Of a stretch of 64,000 bases of DNA, positions 23,731 through 34,265 are shown in pieces. How positions within the stretch are numbered: the stretch's first letter is position 1; the number at the start of each line of letters is the position of its first letter. A model generated the notes under the pieces. The model did no database searches, was not told where the DNA came from, and was given only the letters and a program-made list of their open reading frames with translations. The DNA comes from Gavia stellata (lineage: Eukaryota; Chordata; Aves; Gaviiformes; Gaviidae). The stretch spans positions 8,281,034 through 8,345,033 of the forward strand of contig NC_082618.1 of NCBI RefSeq assembly GCF_030936135.1, written 5' to 3'. Both the position numbers and the translations under genes were made by a program.

Positions 23731-26045
23731 CCTGCAGGGAGGAGGCACCAGCTGCAAACACTCCCAGCTCCCTGCTGGGGGACACGGACTGGATTGCAGC
23801 CCCCCCAGGGAGACCTGCCCGGACCCAGGACGGTGCCGTCTGCAGCTCCTGTACAATCGCGTGCCAGTGGCCCGGTCCCCCCCCCAGGCGCCGTGCCTCT
23901 CTGTAAAGTAGTCATGTCTTATGTCCCTTCTTGTGTTCAAGAATTGTTTTTATGTATATTTGTTCAACGGAAGAGGTAGTGACTGACAAGGGCTGTGGAC
24001 ACAGGCTTCCCCCTTGGCTAATTTTCTCCTGGACTCCTTTCTGCCCGCACACTCCTACCAGGCTCCCCTCGTCTCGCCCAGCTCGAAGCCTGCAGCGTCC
24101 CATGAGTGCCTGTTTCGCTGCCCAGCTCCCCTGCCCCACGCCTGCATGTGCAGCACCGGCTCGCTTCAGAGGCTGGGAGTTCACGGGCTTCCCTCCCCGG
24201 TGACGGTGACGACCAGCTCTGCTTTGGCTTGCTGCCTGCGCAAACATTGGACCCCGTGCCTGGATCCTGCTCTGGCCCGAGCAAACCTGCGACCACGAGA
24301 GCAGAGGAGCAGGGTGCTGTTTTCTCCTCGCCACGTCTCTTCTGGGTGCTTTCAGGCCAGTCCCCTCTTACAGCCCTTATCCTGTGCTTTGCCTGTGTAC
24401 GTGTAGCGTGGCGGTTACTTCCCTCGCTGTATCTTGCCTCCAAGTAGCGTTTTGGGGTAACCCATCACACAAGGCTGGAGCGAGAGGTGCTGTGCTGGTC
24501 TCGATCCACAGCAGGCTTGAGGGACAGCCAGCTGGCAGGTCTGCTCCCTCTGCCATGGGCTGACCCCCCAGATCTGTGCTCTGGCACCGATGGGGTCCCA
24601 TCAGGGCATGTGGATCCCACAATTTCCCCAACAAGCCCTGGCAGGGCAGGGAACAGGGTCTCTGCCATTTCCACATGCCCATATCTCTGCCGTAGCAAGG
24701 CACAGACACCCCTGCCAGCCCAGCACTGTCACAGGGGTTGCCGACGCTGGCTGTGCCCCGTGGCTGAGCCTGCCAGGGCACCAGCATTCCTGCAGCAGCC
24801 ATGAGAATGGGGAGGCTTTTGTTTCCCTCCTTGGCCTTTCCGCTGCCCCAGGCACTGGGCAAACAGCAGCACATGGCCCTGCCTCGGTGCCAGCCAGGCT
24901 GCCAGCGGCAAGTGCTCTGTGCAGCAGCTGGACGGTCACCCAGCCTGGAAACCAGCACAGAGGGACGGGCAGAAAGCCTTCGTTGCCCTCACTACGAGGC
25001 AGAAGTGCTTCGTTTGCTCTTTCTCACAAAGCAGTTGCTGCTGGGTTAGCCGTGCCCGGCCAGCTCAGGTCCGTTTTAGTTAGTGGCTCCAGTTCGTGAC
25101 CCCAGGCTGATGGCTGGAGATGTCACACCATGTCCCATGGCGGGACAGCTGCATGCCTGCACTCGCTGCCAGGCCGAGTGCCTGGCTCCCGGTATGTCCC
25201 CCACCCTCCCACACTCACAGGTAGGTGCTGGTACCTGTTGGGACACGAAACCTTTCGCTCTGTGAGCCGAGTCCGTGTTCTCGTGGGAAAAGCCCCCTCC
25301 CCGATTGCGTTGGCCCTATGCTCTCCTTGCCAAATGGAGATGGAGGAGAAGTGACCAAGTGTACCCCTGCTAACAGCGGCATTGCCTTTAACCTCCCGAC
25401 TAACTGACTGTTCCAGGTAGAGCCACCGATGCACCAGGTATGTCCTAAGCCCACCTCCCCAGGGAAGGCAGCACCTGCAAGCCCTGCACCAGCAAAGCAA
25501 CTAAAGGAGGGGAGGTGTTTCAGTCCCCCTCCAAAGGGCTCACACTCCAGACCCTGCTCCTCTTGACTACCAGCTAAACAGAAGGGAAACAGCGTTGCAG
25601 AAAATAACCAGGCGTCTGTCTTGGCCCTGGACCCAGTAAGGAGGCCGAGTTTTAGATCTGACTGCACAACGGATCCCTGTGTGTGTCTGATTTGTTACAT
25701 GTGTCCAAGTCTCTGTCCACGATACTGTCATTCCAGATGGAGACTCTGTACAGCCAAATCCCCCCCGCGCGACAGTGGCTGGAGGCCCGGGTCCACACAG
25801 CCTGGGCACAACAGGCTGCGGCTGTCCCCGTGACTGGCTTTTGCTTGTCCCTACAGGAAGGAAAAGGGGGTGGACTCTTGCAGCTACAGGTAGAATAGAA
25901 CTGTTAATTAATATTTGACTTTGAAAAGTTGTTAAGGATATATTTTTGTTTGTGTTCTGTTTCAATTTCTGTAGATTATAAACTTTAAATGGCTGTAAAC
26001 CATGTGAGGAGAAAAAAAAAGGTTAATAAAAATGCAAAGCCCCAA
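23731..26045 (+). other. ABR: ABR 3' UTR
   Basis: Follows the TAG at 23728-23730 and runs about 2.3 kb to a poly(A) signal at 26025. Base composition falls from GC-rich to AT-rich along it, with an A/T-rich last 150 bp typical of conserved 3' ends. No coding exon was recognised. Confidence 0.8.
26025..26030 (+). terminator. ABR: ABR poly(A) signal AATAAA
   Basis: AATAAA in the sequence GGTTAATAAAAATGC, preceded by a short A-run. Cleavage would be expected roughly 15-25 bp downstream. Confidence 0.75.
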
Positions 26046-26939
26046 CATTTGCATAAAAGGAGCCCTGTGGTGTTGCTGTTTGCACTAACTGATCACCTTG
26101 GCATCACAGCTTCTTCTCTTTCTGTCGTGGAAATCTTGCTAGTTGCACTTCAAGCCAGGGGTATAAGCACAGGCATTGTGCCAGACAATCTTTTAAGAGA
26201 CTTCTTATGGTTTGGGCTACATCCTTGCATTTCAGTACATTCTGGAGGAAAAAAACTGGACTGTCTGGAGCCAGCCTGTTTAATCAGCCCAGAATTACTC
26301 AAGCTTAAAATTCAGCTGACTTGCACAGCTTCTGGCCTGAGGATACTGAACAGGCACAGCAAGGGACATCAGGCGGTCTGGAAACCTCATCTGATAGATC
26401 ACATGGTGTGGTCTCCCCACTTCTTTCCGTGTGGGAATGGGAGACAATATGCCTCCAAACTGACCGCCGTATCAGCCAAACCACCCTGCTAGTATTGCTC
26501 TTCCAGGTAAGCAAGTGCTGTCACCGTCCTGGGATGTCAAACCGTGGATGCAAAGGAGGGGAAGTGGGTGGGAGAACCCCTCATTAGGTGTGTGCACTGA
26601 ATCTGAAATCCCGCTGCCTCAAAAAGATGAGGGTGGGTGTTTGTCCTTGCGGAGTGGCTCAATGAAGGTTAAAATCAGTCTAAACTATTCTGAGTATAAA
26701 AATTACCCCCTGAGGTCTGAGAACAAGAGTTTGGTTAGAAGAGCAAGAGGCTAATATGAACGCAAATCAAAAATGGAGTAGCTGCTTGAGCTAGCGAACA
26801 GATATTTCGACTTCACCAATGTTCTGCAGAAATAACACTTCTCTTTCCCCAGTGTAACACTGGGGCACTCACAGGTGGTACAGGAACATGATGGGAAACG
26901 GAATTTGTGCTAAGTGAATGCCCAGTTATCTAACAGTGG
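26046..26939. other. Intergenic spacer between the convergent ABR and TIMM22 genes
   Basis: About 0.9 kb separates the inferred poly(A) sites of the two genes. Composition is mixed and no exon or repeat family was recognised. The small open frames look random. Confidence 0.6.
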
Positions 26940-26945
26940 TTTATT
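26940..26945 (-). terminator. TIMM22: Candidate TIMM22 poly(A) signal
   Basis: TTTATT on the + strand is AATAAA on the - strand, and it is the first canonical signal found downstream of the TIMM22 stop. It would give a 3' UTR of about 0.85 kb. Confidence 0.5.
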
Positions 26946-27784
26946 CTCACAGCTCTGCTTTCTAGTCTCACTATTAAACTGCTGGAACTAATGGTGTGAG
27001 CCTGTGGCAGTTAAAGCAGTAGCAAGATTATTTGTACTCCCACAGTGAGGTTAAATCAGGCTAGCCAAGTGGCTACAGAGAATTATACTTCTGCAACAAC
27101 CTCTTTTTTTCTCCTTAAACTGTTTTGCTCATCTGCCAGTAACCACAGGCTTCTAAGGCTAAGGATTCCTTTTTGCTTTTCCCTTTAAGACATGGTAAAG
27201 AAATCTGGCTCTCATCTCTGTACTTGAAATAAGACAAGTTGTACAGATGGTGGTTTGTCTTCAGCTGGTATTTTAAGAAAAGCCTGGAACAACTTATTTC
27301 TCCACAGGATCTTACCTCTCCCCAACAAAGTAGCAAGCTGCAAACTGGTAACTGTTAAACACTTGCAGCACGTTCAAATATACGGTAACCAAAATCACTG
27401 CATTTCTTTTTGAAGATTGTCCTCCTGCCTCTTTTGATGCTAGCAACAGACTTAATCAAAATCAGACCCAAAGGATCGAAAAAGCTCAGAGTCCAGGCTT
27501 GTTTCCTGGAAACTGACAGTCAGCTGATCCGTCCTGGAGATACTGCTCACTGTGCCTGGCTCCATCCTTGCATACTCCTGCAAGTCTGCCTGAAGCAGCA
27601 CGCCAGGGCTCAGAGCCAGATTATTGTTAGTCATTCAGGAAAAGTGGCCAACACCATCCAGCTTGCACTGATCAGGACTCCAAAGGCAGTGGAAAGGTAA
27701 GCCTGATGGTTCTTCTGCCGTGATGCAGGCTCTCAGCAGCAGCACTGGAACAAAAGGGAAACTTGCTCCCAAGGGATCCCACTG

Positions 27785-30700
27785 TTACCGTAGATAGTAA
27801 TCAATTGCGGCGGAGAAAGCGGCAAATCCGCCACAGCCAATAACCCCTGCCTTCAAACCAGCTGCAATGCAAAAAGGGTGGGAAAGAATGAGACAAAATA
27901 ATAGAAAAGTTATTTTAGTCCCCAGTAACTAGCTTACGCTGTGCTGGCTTGAAGAGCTTACACCTGCAGGAACTTGGTGGTCCTCTACCAGGGAACACTG
28001 GCACTACCACTGCCCAAGGTGAGGGGGGGAACTTAGCACAGATGGGACTTAAACTACCACGGCTGGACTAGCACGGCAGGGTGGCTGGGTGCTATGTTGC
28101 TAAGTCTTGCCTCAAGGGCTGGAAGAGAAAATGCCAGTGGCCATTGCTGATTTCAGTGTGCTCTGATCTAAGCACTGCAAGTGGCTTTGCTGTTGGACTA
28201 GGGAAGGAAAGGAAGAGCAGCTGCAGCTTTGAAAGCTCTAAGAGGATTAGGTCCAGGACAGACACAACTTAACAAGCTCAATTAGAAGCGCTTTCAAGAG
28301 CACTTTCTTTTCTTTTATGCTCTGTGGACAGTTTTTTTTCTTAAGGAGAGGTGAGAGAAGCTTGATATTTCTGATGAGCAGAGCAGCTCTCTTCCTACTT
28401 GGGGCTTTTCTCCAGGTGTTGTTAGCACTCAGAGCTCCCCAAAGTCCCCACTAGTGCCTGCTGGACTAAAATCCCAGTGCTCCTGCTCTTTTACAGCTAA
28501 ATAGAATTGTCTCTTTGAATTGATATGTGAGAAAGGAGGAAAGCATTTTACACACTGTGCAAATTAACAGTTACTGCCAGTGAAAGAACATATATAAGAA
28601 GAGCTCTGTTAACACAAGAGCTGTAGCTTCAGAGAGTTGCTCAGTATGTATTTTTGGCTCCCTCCCCATGACACCACAGAAGAGTGTGGATAGCTAACAC
28701 CATTTCCTGCTTTTTCTTTCAAGTCAATTCTGTTGATTTTCCTCCGATCTCACTGTCCTGTACAACCAAGCCTTCCCTACCCACATGTATCTTTCAAGCT
28801 GACAGGAAAGCGATGGAGAGAGCAGTTCTGCCAGTCTGGAGTACACCCTCATGGTGACATCACCATAACCCCATGCGAGGAGATTTGTAGTGTGTGTTCC
28901 GTTAAAAATACCGCATGCTATGTCACCAAATTACAGTCAGGAATAGTTCATAGCAGGCACTACCAACCTCTGAAGCCGATTGCTCCTCCTGTGATGCAGC
29001 CGCTAATAACACTATTCTTCCAGTCTGACTTTCCACGATACTGTGGAATTAAAAATCAGAGTCAACAAGTAAATACGGAATAAATGCTCAGTATTCGTAC
29101 TAATACCAAGAGAGATTAAATGACCTTCCAGCCCCTTCTCAGCTGAGGATGTTTTTCCCTCTATTCTCAGCAGATGGCCCCCTGCACTCTCAAACATAAG
29201 ACTTGCAGGGCCAGGAGGAGAGGAAGGAACGGGTCACCGGGAGAGGTAAGACAAATCCATATGGTGCAATGCAGTGCTACGGCAGATTCTCAGGTGAGCT
29301 GATACAGCCCCCAAAACACAGCACTGTGCACTAGCACGAGCTCAAAGATTTTAAAGGCACTGTAACTACACGAGTGCAACACTAAGCCCGGCCACACAGC
29401 CTGGTTCTCAGCACAGGTGAGAGCCACAGCACCCTGCTGACAAAGATGTACTATTTCCATAGCTAGAGCATGCTAGTTTTTCACCAGTGCAGAGACCTCT
29501 TTGTTCCGCTCCATTGTGCGAGCAGATACACTTTTCTTCTAGATGAGTTAAGAAATAATTCTGTCTTTCAATTAAAAGGCAGTACTCAAATTCGTAACAG
29601 GCTAATTTTCCTATTTAAGAAAATGGATGATAGATTTACCACTGAGCTGTACAAGGTCATGTCTTGCTGCAGGGGCAAGATGAAAATAGGCCTGTTACTT
29701 AGGACCTTTAATCAAAGGATCCCTTTTTGCATATGGAATTGTTAGAGGCTCAAATTACCATGTTGCAACTCGCAGTTTGATGTTTTAAAGTAACAACAAG
29801 TACTCGTAGCTAGGGTTTTAAAAAGTAATGCCTATACTCGCCAATACATTCAGGACTTGAACTGAAAAGGACTTCACTATTGCATGCTCTTCTGCTCATT
29901 CTGTTAGAGGTCAGCAGTTCTGAAGACAGGTCTCAAAGCTGAAAAGCTTTGCTGGCCAAGAAACAGAACAAACTAGCCTACTCCCTTGCCCTATTACAAA
30001 GGGGATATACATACTTATTTGGATCGAGTAAAACAGATTATTAAGTGTACAAGAAAACATTTCTTAATGCTTAAGAAGTTATTACTCACAGATTCTACCA
30101 CACATTCTGTGCAGGAGAACATGGCGCCCACAATGGCGAAGTTCTTTGCGTAGGATATGCCTCGCTGCCCCATATCTTTGAGGACCTCTTTTGCGGTTGG
30201 TGTGCGATATGGATCCTTGGGATCAAACCCAACGTTGGTGTCGATGCCAGCTGTGAAGACACCGAACGCGCCTCCCAGAACAAAGCCTGTAAAAGACAAA
30301 CAGTATAAAATGAACCTTGGCTGGATTCGAGCAGCACATTCCCCACAGGCACCAGAGCACCTCTGCTCTCACAGTCTGTTAACGCTGCAGCATGAAAGGA
30401 GCAGCGCAGGAGCAAGGCCTCTCTCTTGACACTATGGACACTGTTGCTGACAGCCTGTGCTGTGCTGAGGAACGGCTGTGGGCACCTCTTCCTTTGCAAG
30501 GAAGGCAGACAGACAGAGATCCCTCCCTGGGACCTGTGACAGGCACTGGAGGAGGCTTAGAGGGAGGAAAATTAAACAGGGGGGTCCCTGTGCTGCAGCC
30601 TCTTCTCCACCCGCCCCTTTCCCGACGACACAGGGACCCCCCCAGCTCCCTAACCGCCCCCACCGCTGGCTGCCCCGACCACCCCCCCCCCCTCAACGCC

Positions 30701-30978
30701 CCGTCCCTCCAGCCTCCCCCGGCTCCCTCAACCGCCCTCGCCGCACCTCCCACGCAGGCCAGCGCCGCCTTGAAGGCGCAGCTCTCCATGGCCCGCTCCA
30801 CCATCTTCTGCTCCTCGCTCTTGGGCGGGCTGGGGATGCCGCCGAGGGCGGCGGGGTCCCAGGCGCGGGGCCGCCGCTGCTCGCCCACCAGGTGCTGCAG
30901 CAGCAGACTGTACTGCAGCGGCGGCTGGGGGGGAGGCTCCGGGCCGCCCGGAGCGGAGGGCGGCGGCACTGCCGCCAT
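27785..30978 (-). CDS. TIMM22: TIMM22, mitochondrial inner membrane import channel Tim22 (4 exons, 192 aa)
   Basis: Exons on the - strand are 30978-30747, 30286-30090, 29040-28968 and 27861-27785. All junctions are GT-AG with consistent phases; 579 nt include TAA. Tim22 is the pore subunit of the TIM22 complex, which inserts metabolite carriers and other polytopic proteins into the inner membrane. Seen in the protein: a Pro-rich N-terminus, LQYSLLLQHLVG, the Tim17/22/23 signature around GGAFGVFTAGIDTNVGFDP, and four hydrophobic segments near 68-93, 121-141, 151-168 and 168-186. C67 and C139 match the human Cys69-Cys141 disulfide pair. The protein ends IDYYLR. Length is close to human (194). 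The start at 30978 has G at +4. An in-frame ATG lies 165 nt upstream but falls in promoter motifs. Confidence 0.97.
27862..28967 (-). other. TIMM22: TIMM22 intron 3
   Basis: About 1.1 kb, AT-richer than ABR introns. No exon, RNA gene or recognised repeat was seen. Confidence 0.7.
29041..30089 (-). other. TIMM22: TIMM22 intron 2
   Basis: About 1.05 kb of AT-rich sequence. No exon or recognised repeat was seen. Confidence 0.7.
30287..30746 (-). other. TIMM22: TIMM22 intron 1
   Basis: A 460 bp intron whose exon 1 side is inside the CpG island and includes C-rich runs around 30650-30725. No other feature was recognised. Confidence 0.7.
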
Positions 30979-31074
30979 GACCCGCCTCAGACACCCGCCG
31001 CCGGCTGGGCACCGCGTCCCGGCCCACTCGGGGCGCCGGTAACGCGGCTCCCGGCAGCCGCGGCGGCGCGCGGG

Positions 31075-31093
31075 GGCCCACGGGAGCTGTAGT
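31075..31093 (-). promoter_or_regulatory. ZNF143/STAF-like site 1
   Basis: On the - strand, ACTACAGCTCCCGTGGGCC. It matches the ACTACAnnTCCC core of the ZNF143 motif (about ACTACAATTCCCAGCATGC). Confidence 0.6.
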
Positions 31094-31134
31094 TCTGCTG
31101 AGGGGAGGCGCCACCGGCGCTCCGCCGCGCTGTG

Positions 31135-31153
31135 ACTACGCATCCCAACGTGC
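31135..31153 (+). promoter_or_regulatory. ZNF143/STAF-like site 2
   Basis: ACTACGCATCCCAACGTGC matches ACTAC, TCCCA and the terminal TGC of the motif. Confidence 0.55.
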
Positions 31154-31177
31154 CCCGCGGCAGCGCCCTCATAGAGA

Positions 31178-31196
31178 ACTACAACTCCCGGCAGGC
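31178..31196 (+). promoter_or_regulatory. ZNF143/STAF-like site 3 (best match)
   Basis: ACTACAACTCCCGGCAGGC is nearly identical to the long ZNF143 consensus. Confidence 0.7.
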
Positions 31197-31268
31197 TGCG
31201 CGGCGCGACGAGGGCGGGTGGGTCGCGCGGCGTCTCACGGGATTGGCAGTCCCTCGGGACTGAGGGGG

Positions 31269-31287
31269 ACTACATTACCCGGCGTGC
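31269..31287 (+). promoter_or_regulatory. ZNF143/STAF-like site 4
   Basis: ACTACATTACCCGGCGTGC is close to the consensus, with one main change in the centre (TACCC for TCCC). Confidence 0.55.
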
Positions 31288-31380
31288 TGCGCGCTAGCCC
31301 CCTGGCGGCTGTGGGGACCGCTGCAGGTGAGGTGAGGGCTCCGGCTGCCGGAGCATCTTCCAGAGCGGCGGCGGCAGCAG
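31288..31380 (+). other. SPECC1: Probable non-coding first exon of SPECC1
   Basis: A GC-rich segment just after the last ZNF143-like site ends in GCAGCAG|GTGAGC (donor at 31381). A second strong donor, CTGCAG|GTGAGG, lies at 31327. No ATG occurs in this segment. The next recognised + strand exon is the SPECC1 start exon 21 kb downstream. Assignment to SPECC1 rather than to a separate lncRNA is inference, and the 5' boundary is a guess. Confidence 0.45.
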
Positions 31381-32957
31381 GTGAGCGCGGCTCCGGCTCC
31401 GGCTCGGGCTGGGGCTGGGGCAGGCTGGCGGTCTCGCCCGGGGCAGCCCCAGGCTGGGGGAGGGCTGAGGTGCCGCAGTGCGGGACCGAGTCCCTCTGCC
31501 CTGGCTGAGGTGCGGGGAGGTGGCGGGAAGCTCTGAGGTGCCGCGGCGTCGGCGCCCTCACCCCGCCCGTCCCCCCTCGGCTGACTTCTGGCTGCGCTGG
31601 TGTCGGGGGGGCAACAGGTCCCGCACCCCGCGACGGGGCGGGCGGTTGTAGCTTCTCAGGTGTCTGAGGTGGGAGCTGCAGAGCCTCACGGCGCTCCTAG
31701 CCGGAGCTCGGGAAAGGTGTCCCCGCTCTTCCCGGCTTTCCACAGGCTGGGTGAAAGGGCGGGAGTGTCAGGCCATCGCCTGTCGCCTTTCGGAGGAAAC
31801 CCTGGCTGCCTCTGGCGTAAAGCGGCGGTTTTACTTCAGGACCTGTGTATCTCAAAAGGGCTCAGAGAATAACCCACATCTTTCTGTCACAAAATGCAGA
31901 CTTAGCCCGTGTCAAATCACGTAGAAACCTTGGTTCTTGTAAGGTTGTTCCGTGTGGTAATGAGGTGAGAAATGTTTCTTTTATGCTTTTTACCCTCAGT
32001 AAGCAAGGTGCTGTGAACGTTAAAAAATCTTCTGCGGGCTTTGCTTGTGTTTCATTTTGCTTAGCCTGTTTTAATTTCTTCTTCTTGTGGACTAGAACCG
32101 GTCTTCCGTTCGGCTTGGCACAAGTGAAGATAGGTATGCCTTAAAAATAGCCTTCTTGACTTCTTTTGGGGTATTTTTCTGTATTAATTTTAAGTTACCC
32201 ATAGGTTTTTAACCCCTGAGAAACAGCTGTGATGGTTTCAATAGGATGCTTCGAAGTAGTGTATTTCAATAATCAAAAATTATCTAAAAGTTGTAATAAT
32301 TATTTTTACACAATGAATTAAGTATGAAATCTTCCTGATACCCTGAAATGCAACTCTTTAGAGATCATGAAGTAATCAAATTTCTTCTTTTTTTATCCTT
32401 TGCACTTTTTCTTGTTTCTGTCTTAATTCAGGACTGGATAGGTAGGTTCAAATAACAATTCAAATTGATGGTTTTACCACTTCACATATTTCACTATACG
32501 AAGTTCCTTTTCAACTACTTTCCTCTTAAATTCCACTGCCCTCTACCGGCTGCACCAGTAGGACCCACCGGCCCAGTGCTCTTCCCTCTCCGCTCCTTTT
32601 TTACTCCTTTCTTGTTTATTGTTTGGTTTTCTTTTTTCCTAAGGTCAGAAACCATTGAAAAACATGCTGTGAAAATCTACTAAACCAGTACCTCTACAAG
32701 GCAGCGAAGGTTGCCGGCAGGATGATCTCCCTAAGGAGCCCTGAACTTTAGATTTCAATCTTCTCCTTGATCCAAAATAACCTAGTTGGGCTGATCTTGA
32801 AGTCACACTGCAAAGCCTATTTTCCAAAGGCATAAAGGGAAAAAAGTATATGTTGGATTTGGAATCTGAGCACTGAGAATTCACATGTATAGCTGGAATA
32901 TTGTTTTGACTTTCTTTTCTCTGTCCCCAGGTTTTGGAGAAAATGCTGGGTTACTAT

Positions 32958-33045
32958 TTGTAGATAAAATATTTTTATAAATAAATATAATTATATAAAA
33001 TACTTACATTTATTTATAAATATTAATATATAAAAATATGTTATT
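32958..33045. repeat. AT-rich low-complexity tract
   Basis: Nearly pure A/T with repeated ATAAATA and ATATAAAA blocks over about 90 bp. No coding potential. Confidence 0.75.
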
Positions 33046-34164
33046 TCCCCCCTCTAGGTATTTAAACAGTTTTCCCCTTTTCCCATTCATGCTGTTCGGT
33101 GTTGTACATATGAACAAATACATGTGCCTGAGCATTTGAATAATCTCATCTGCCTGAACAGACTTTTAATGCGAGTGAAATTAGATGGAGGATTAAGGCT
33201 TGGAGCAGGAAACTCAGAGTTCAACACATCTTTGGTAAATAAGTTGTTTAAATGAAACTTTCAGCTGTTTCTTTTTTATAAACCTGTGAACCTTCATTAT
33301 TGCAGACACATGTAGCCAATGCGTTTGATCCTCTTCCTTCACCAGGCTCTTACTGTCTGAATGCTGTGCCTGAAATCATACTTTCACCTTGGAGCTGTTA
33401 AGTCCAGTATAAGAGCTTAGGTTATTTTTAACCTTGTCTAGTCCCAGATGAAACACTCTCGTTTTGTGTGAGTGTGCCTCTTTCCTGTGTGATGACAGCA
33501 TTAGGTGCAGAGGATGATGAGTTTTTCTACAGCCTGCAGTGGACCCGGTGCACCAAAGTGCTCGGTGTCTGTTTCAGCAGAGGGCAGCACGCGGGGATGT
33601 TAAATAATTGTGTTTCACTTGACATTTACAGTGGCTTAGTCTTCCTCCCACACCTCAGTATTCTCCAGACAGGATAAACTTTGGAAATAATGGGGTTTTT
33701 TTGTGTGAAATCCTGTCTTTGCATATGTCTCTTAGTTGTAGAGCTCCCAGGTTTTGAATAGGCTTTGGCTGTCATTTCTGGCATTGCTATTTAAAAAAAA
33801 AAAAAAAGTTTTCATAGTGTTGAGCTTGATTTTGTAAAAGTTCCAGAGTCTTTTCTGAAGTTATCTAACTGGGCGGGAAGTGACTGAAGGTGGAAGTCAA
33901 TAATAATTAGATTAAATCCATTCTTTTTCACTCATGCCCACCTGTCTGCACCTTTTTCCCTTACCAGAACTGTGATGATCTAGGGGAACGAAAGGAAGAG
34001 GGGATAAATTAATGGATATTTTCAGGAAAAAAGGAAAAGCTTTTAGTCACACCGCAAGCAGAAGAAAGCATGGCTGCTTCACAGTTGGTCACGCTGCCAA
34101 CCTTGCCTCTTGTGTAGCAAAGAGGTTTCCAGTGGCTACAAAAGGAAGTGTGCTGGGGCCTGCT

Positions 34165-34265
34165 GGGCTCTGATTCTGGCAGCACCACTTAACGTTTCCA
34201 TTCTATAGTCTTCTCATCTATATATTAAGGCTGATGCTTTCCTACTTCTCATCTGGGTTGTGAAT
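34165..34265 (-). mobile_element. Degraded MIR-like SINE fragment
   Basis: The + strand reads CACTTAACGTTTCC...CTTCTCATCTATATATTAAG...CTTCTCATCTGGGTTGTGA. This follows the reverse complement of the MIR core (cacttaacctctc...cagtttcctcatctgtaaaatgg...cctcatagggttgtgag). Many mismatches indicate an ancient insertion. Confidence 0.5.

Larger units (their letters stand above)
30600..31700. promoter_or_regulatory. Bidirectional CpG-island promoter, TIMM22 (-) and SPECC1 5' exon (+)
   Basis: A dense CpG island stands out against AT-rich flanks. TIMM22 starts leftward at 30978 and a + strand exon with strong CAG|GTGAG donors ends at 31326 or 31380. Between them lie four ZNF143/STAF-like sites and a reverse CCAAT box at about 31240. 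No TATA box is seen. The design is typical of housekeeping bidirectional promoters. Confidence 0.8.

Noticed and set aside
31218-31508. A 96-codon + strand open frame across the bidirectional promoter
   Set aside because: It crosses both strong splice donors and is Gly/Ala/Ser-rich without family resemblance, as expected in a CpG island.
32096-32131. Small possible exon between a pyrimidine-rich acceptor (GGACTAG) and a GTATGC donor
   Set aside because: Only 36 bp and non-coding. Consensus sites this weak arise often in AT-rich introns.
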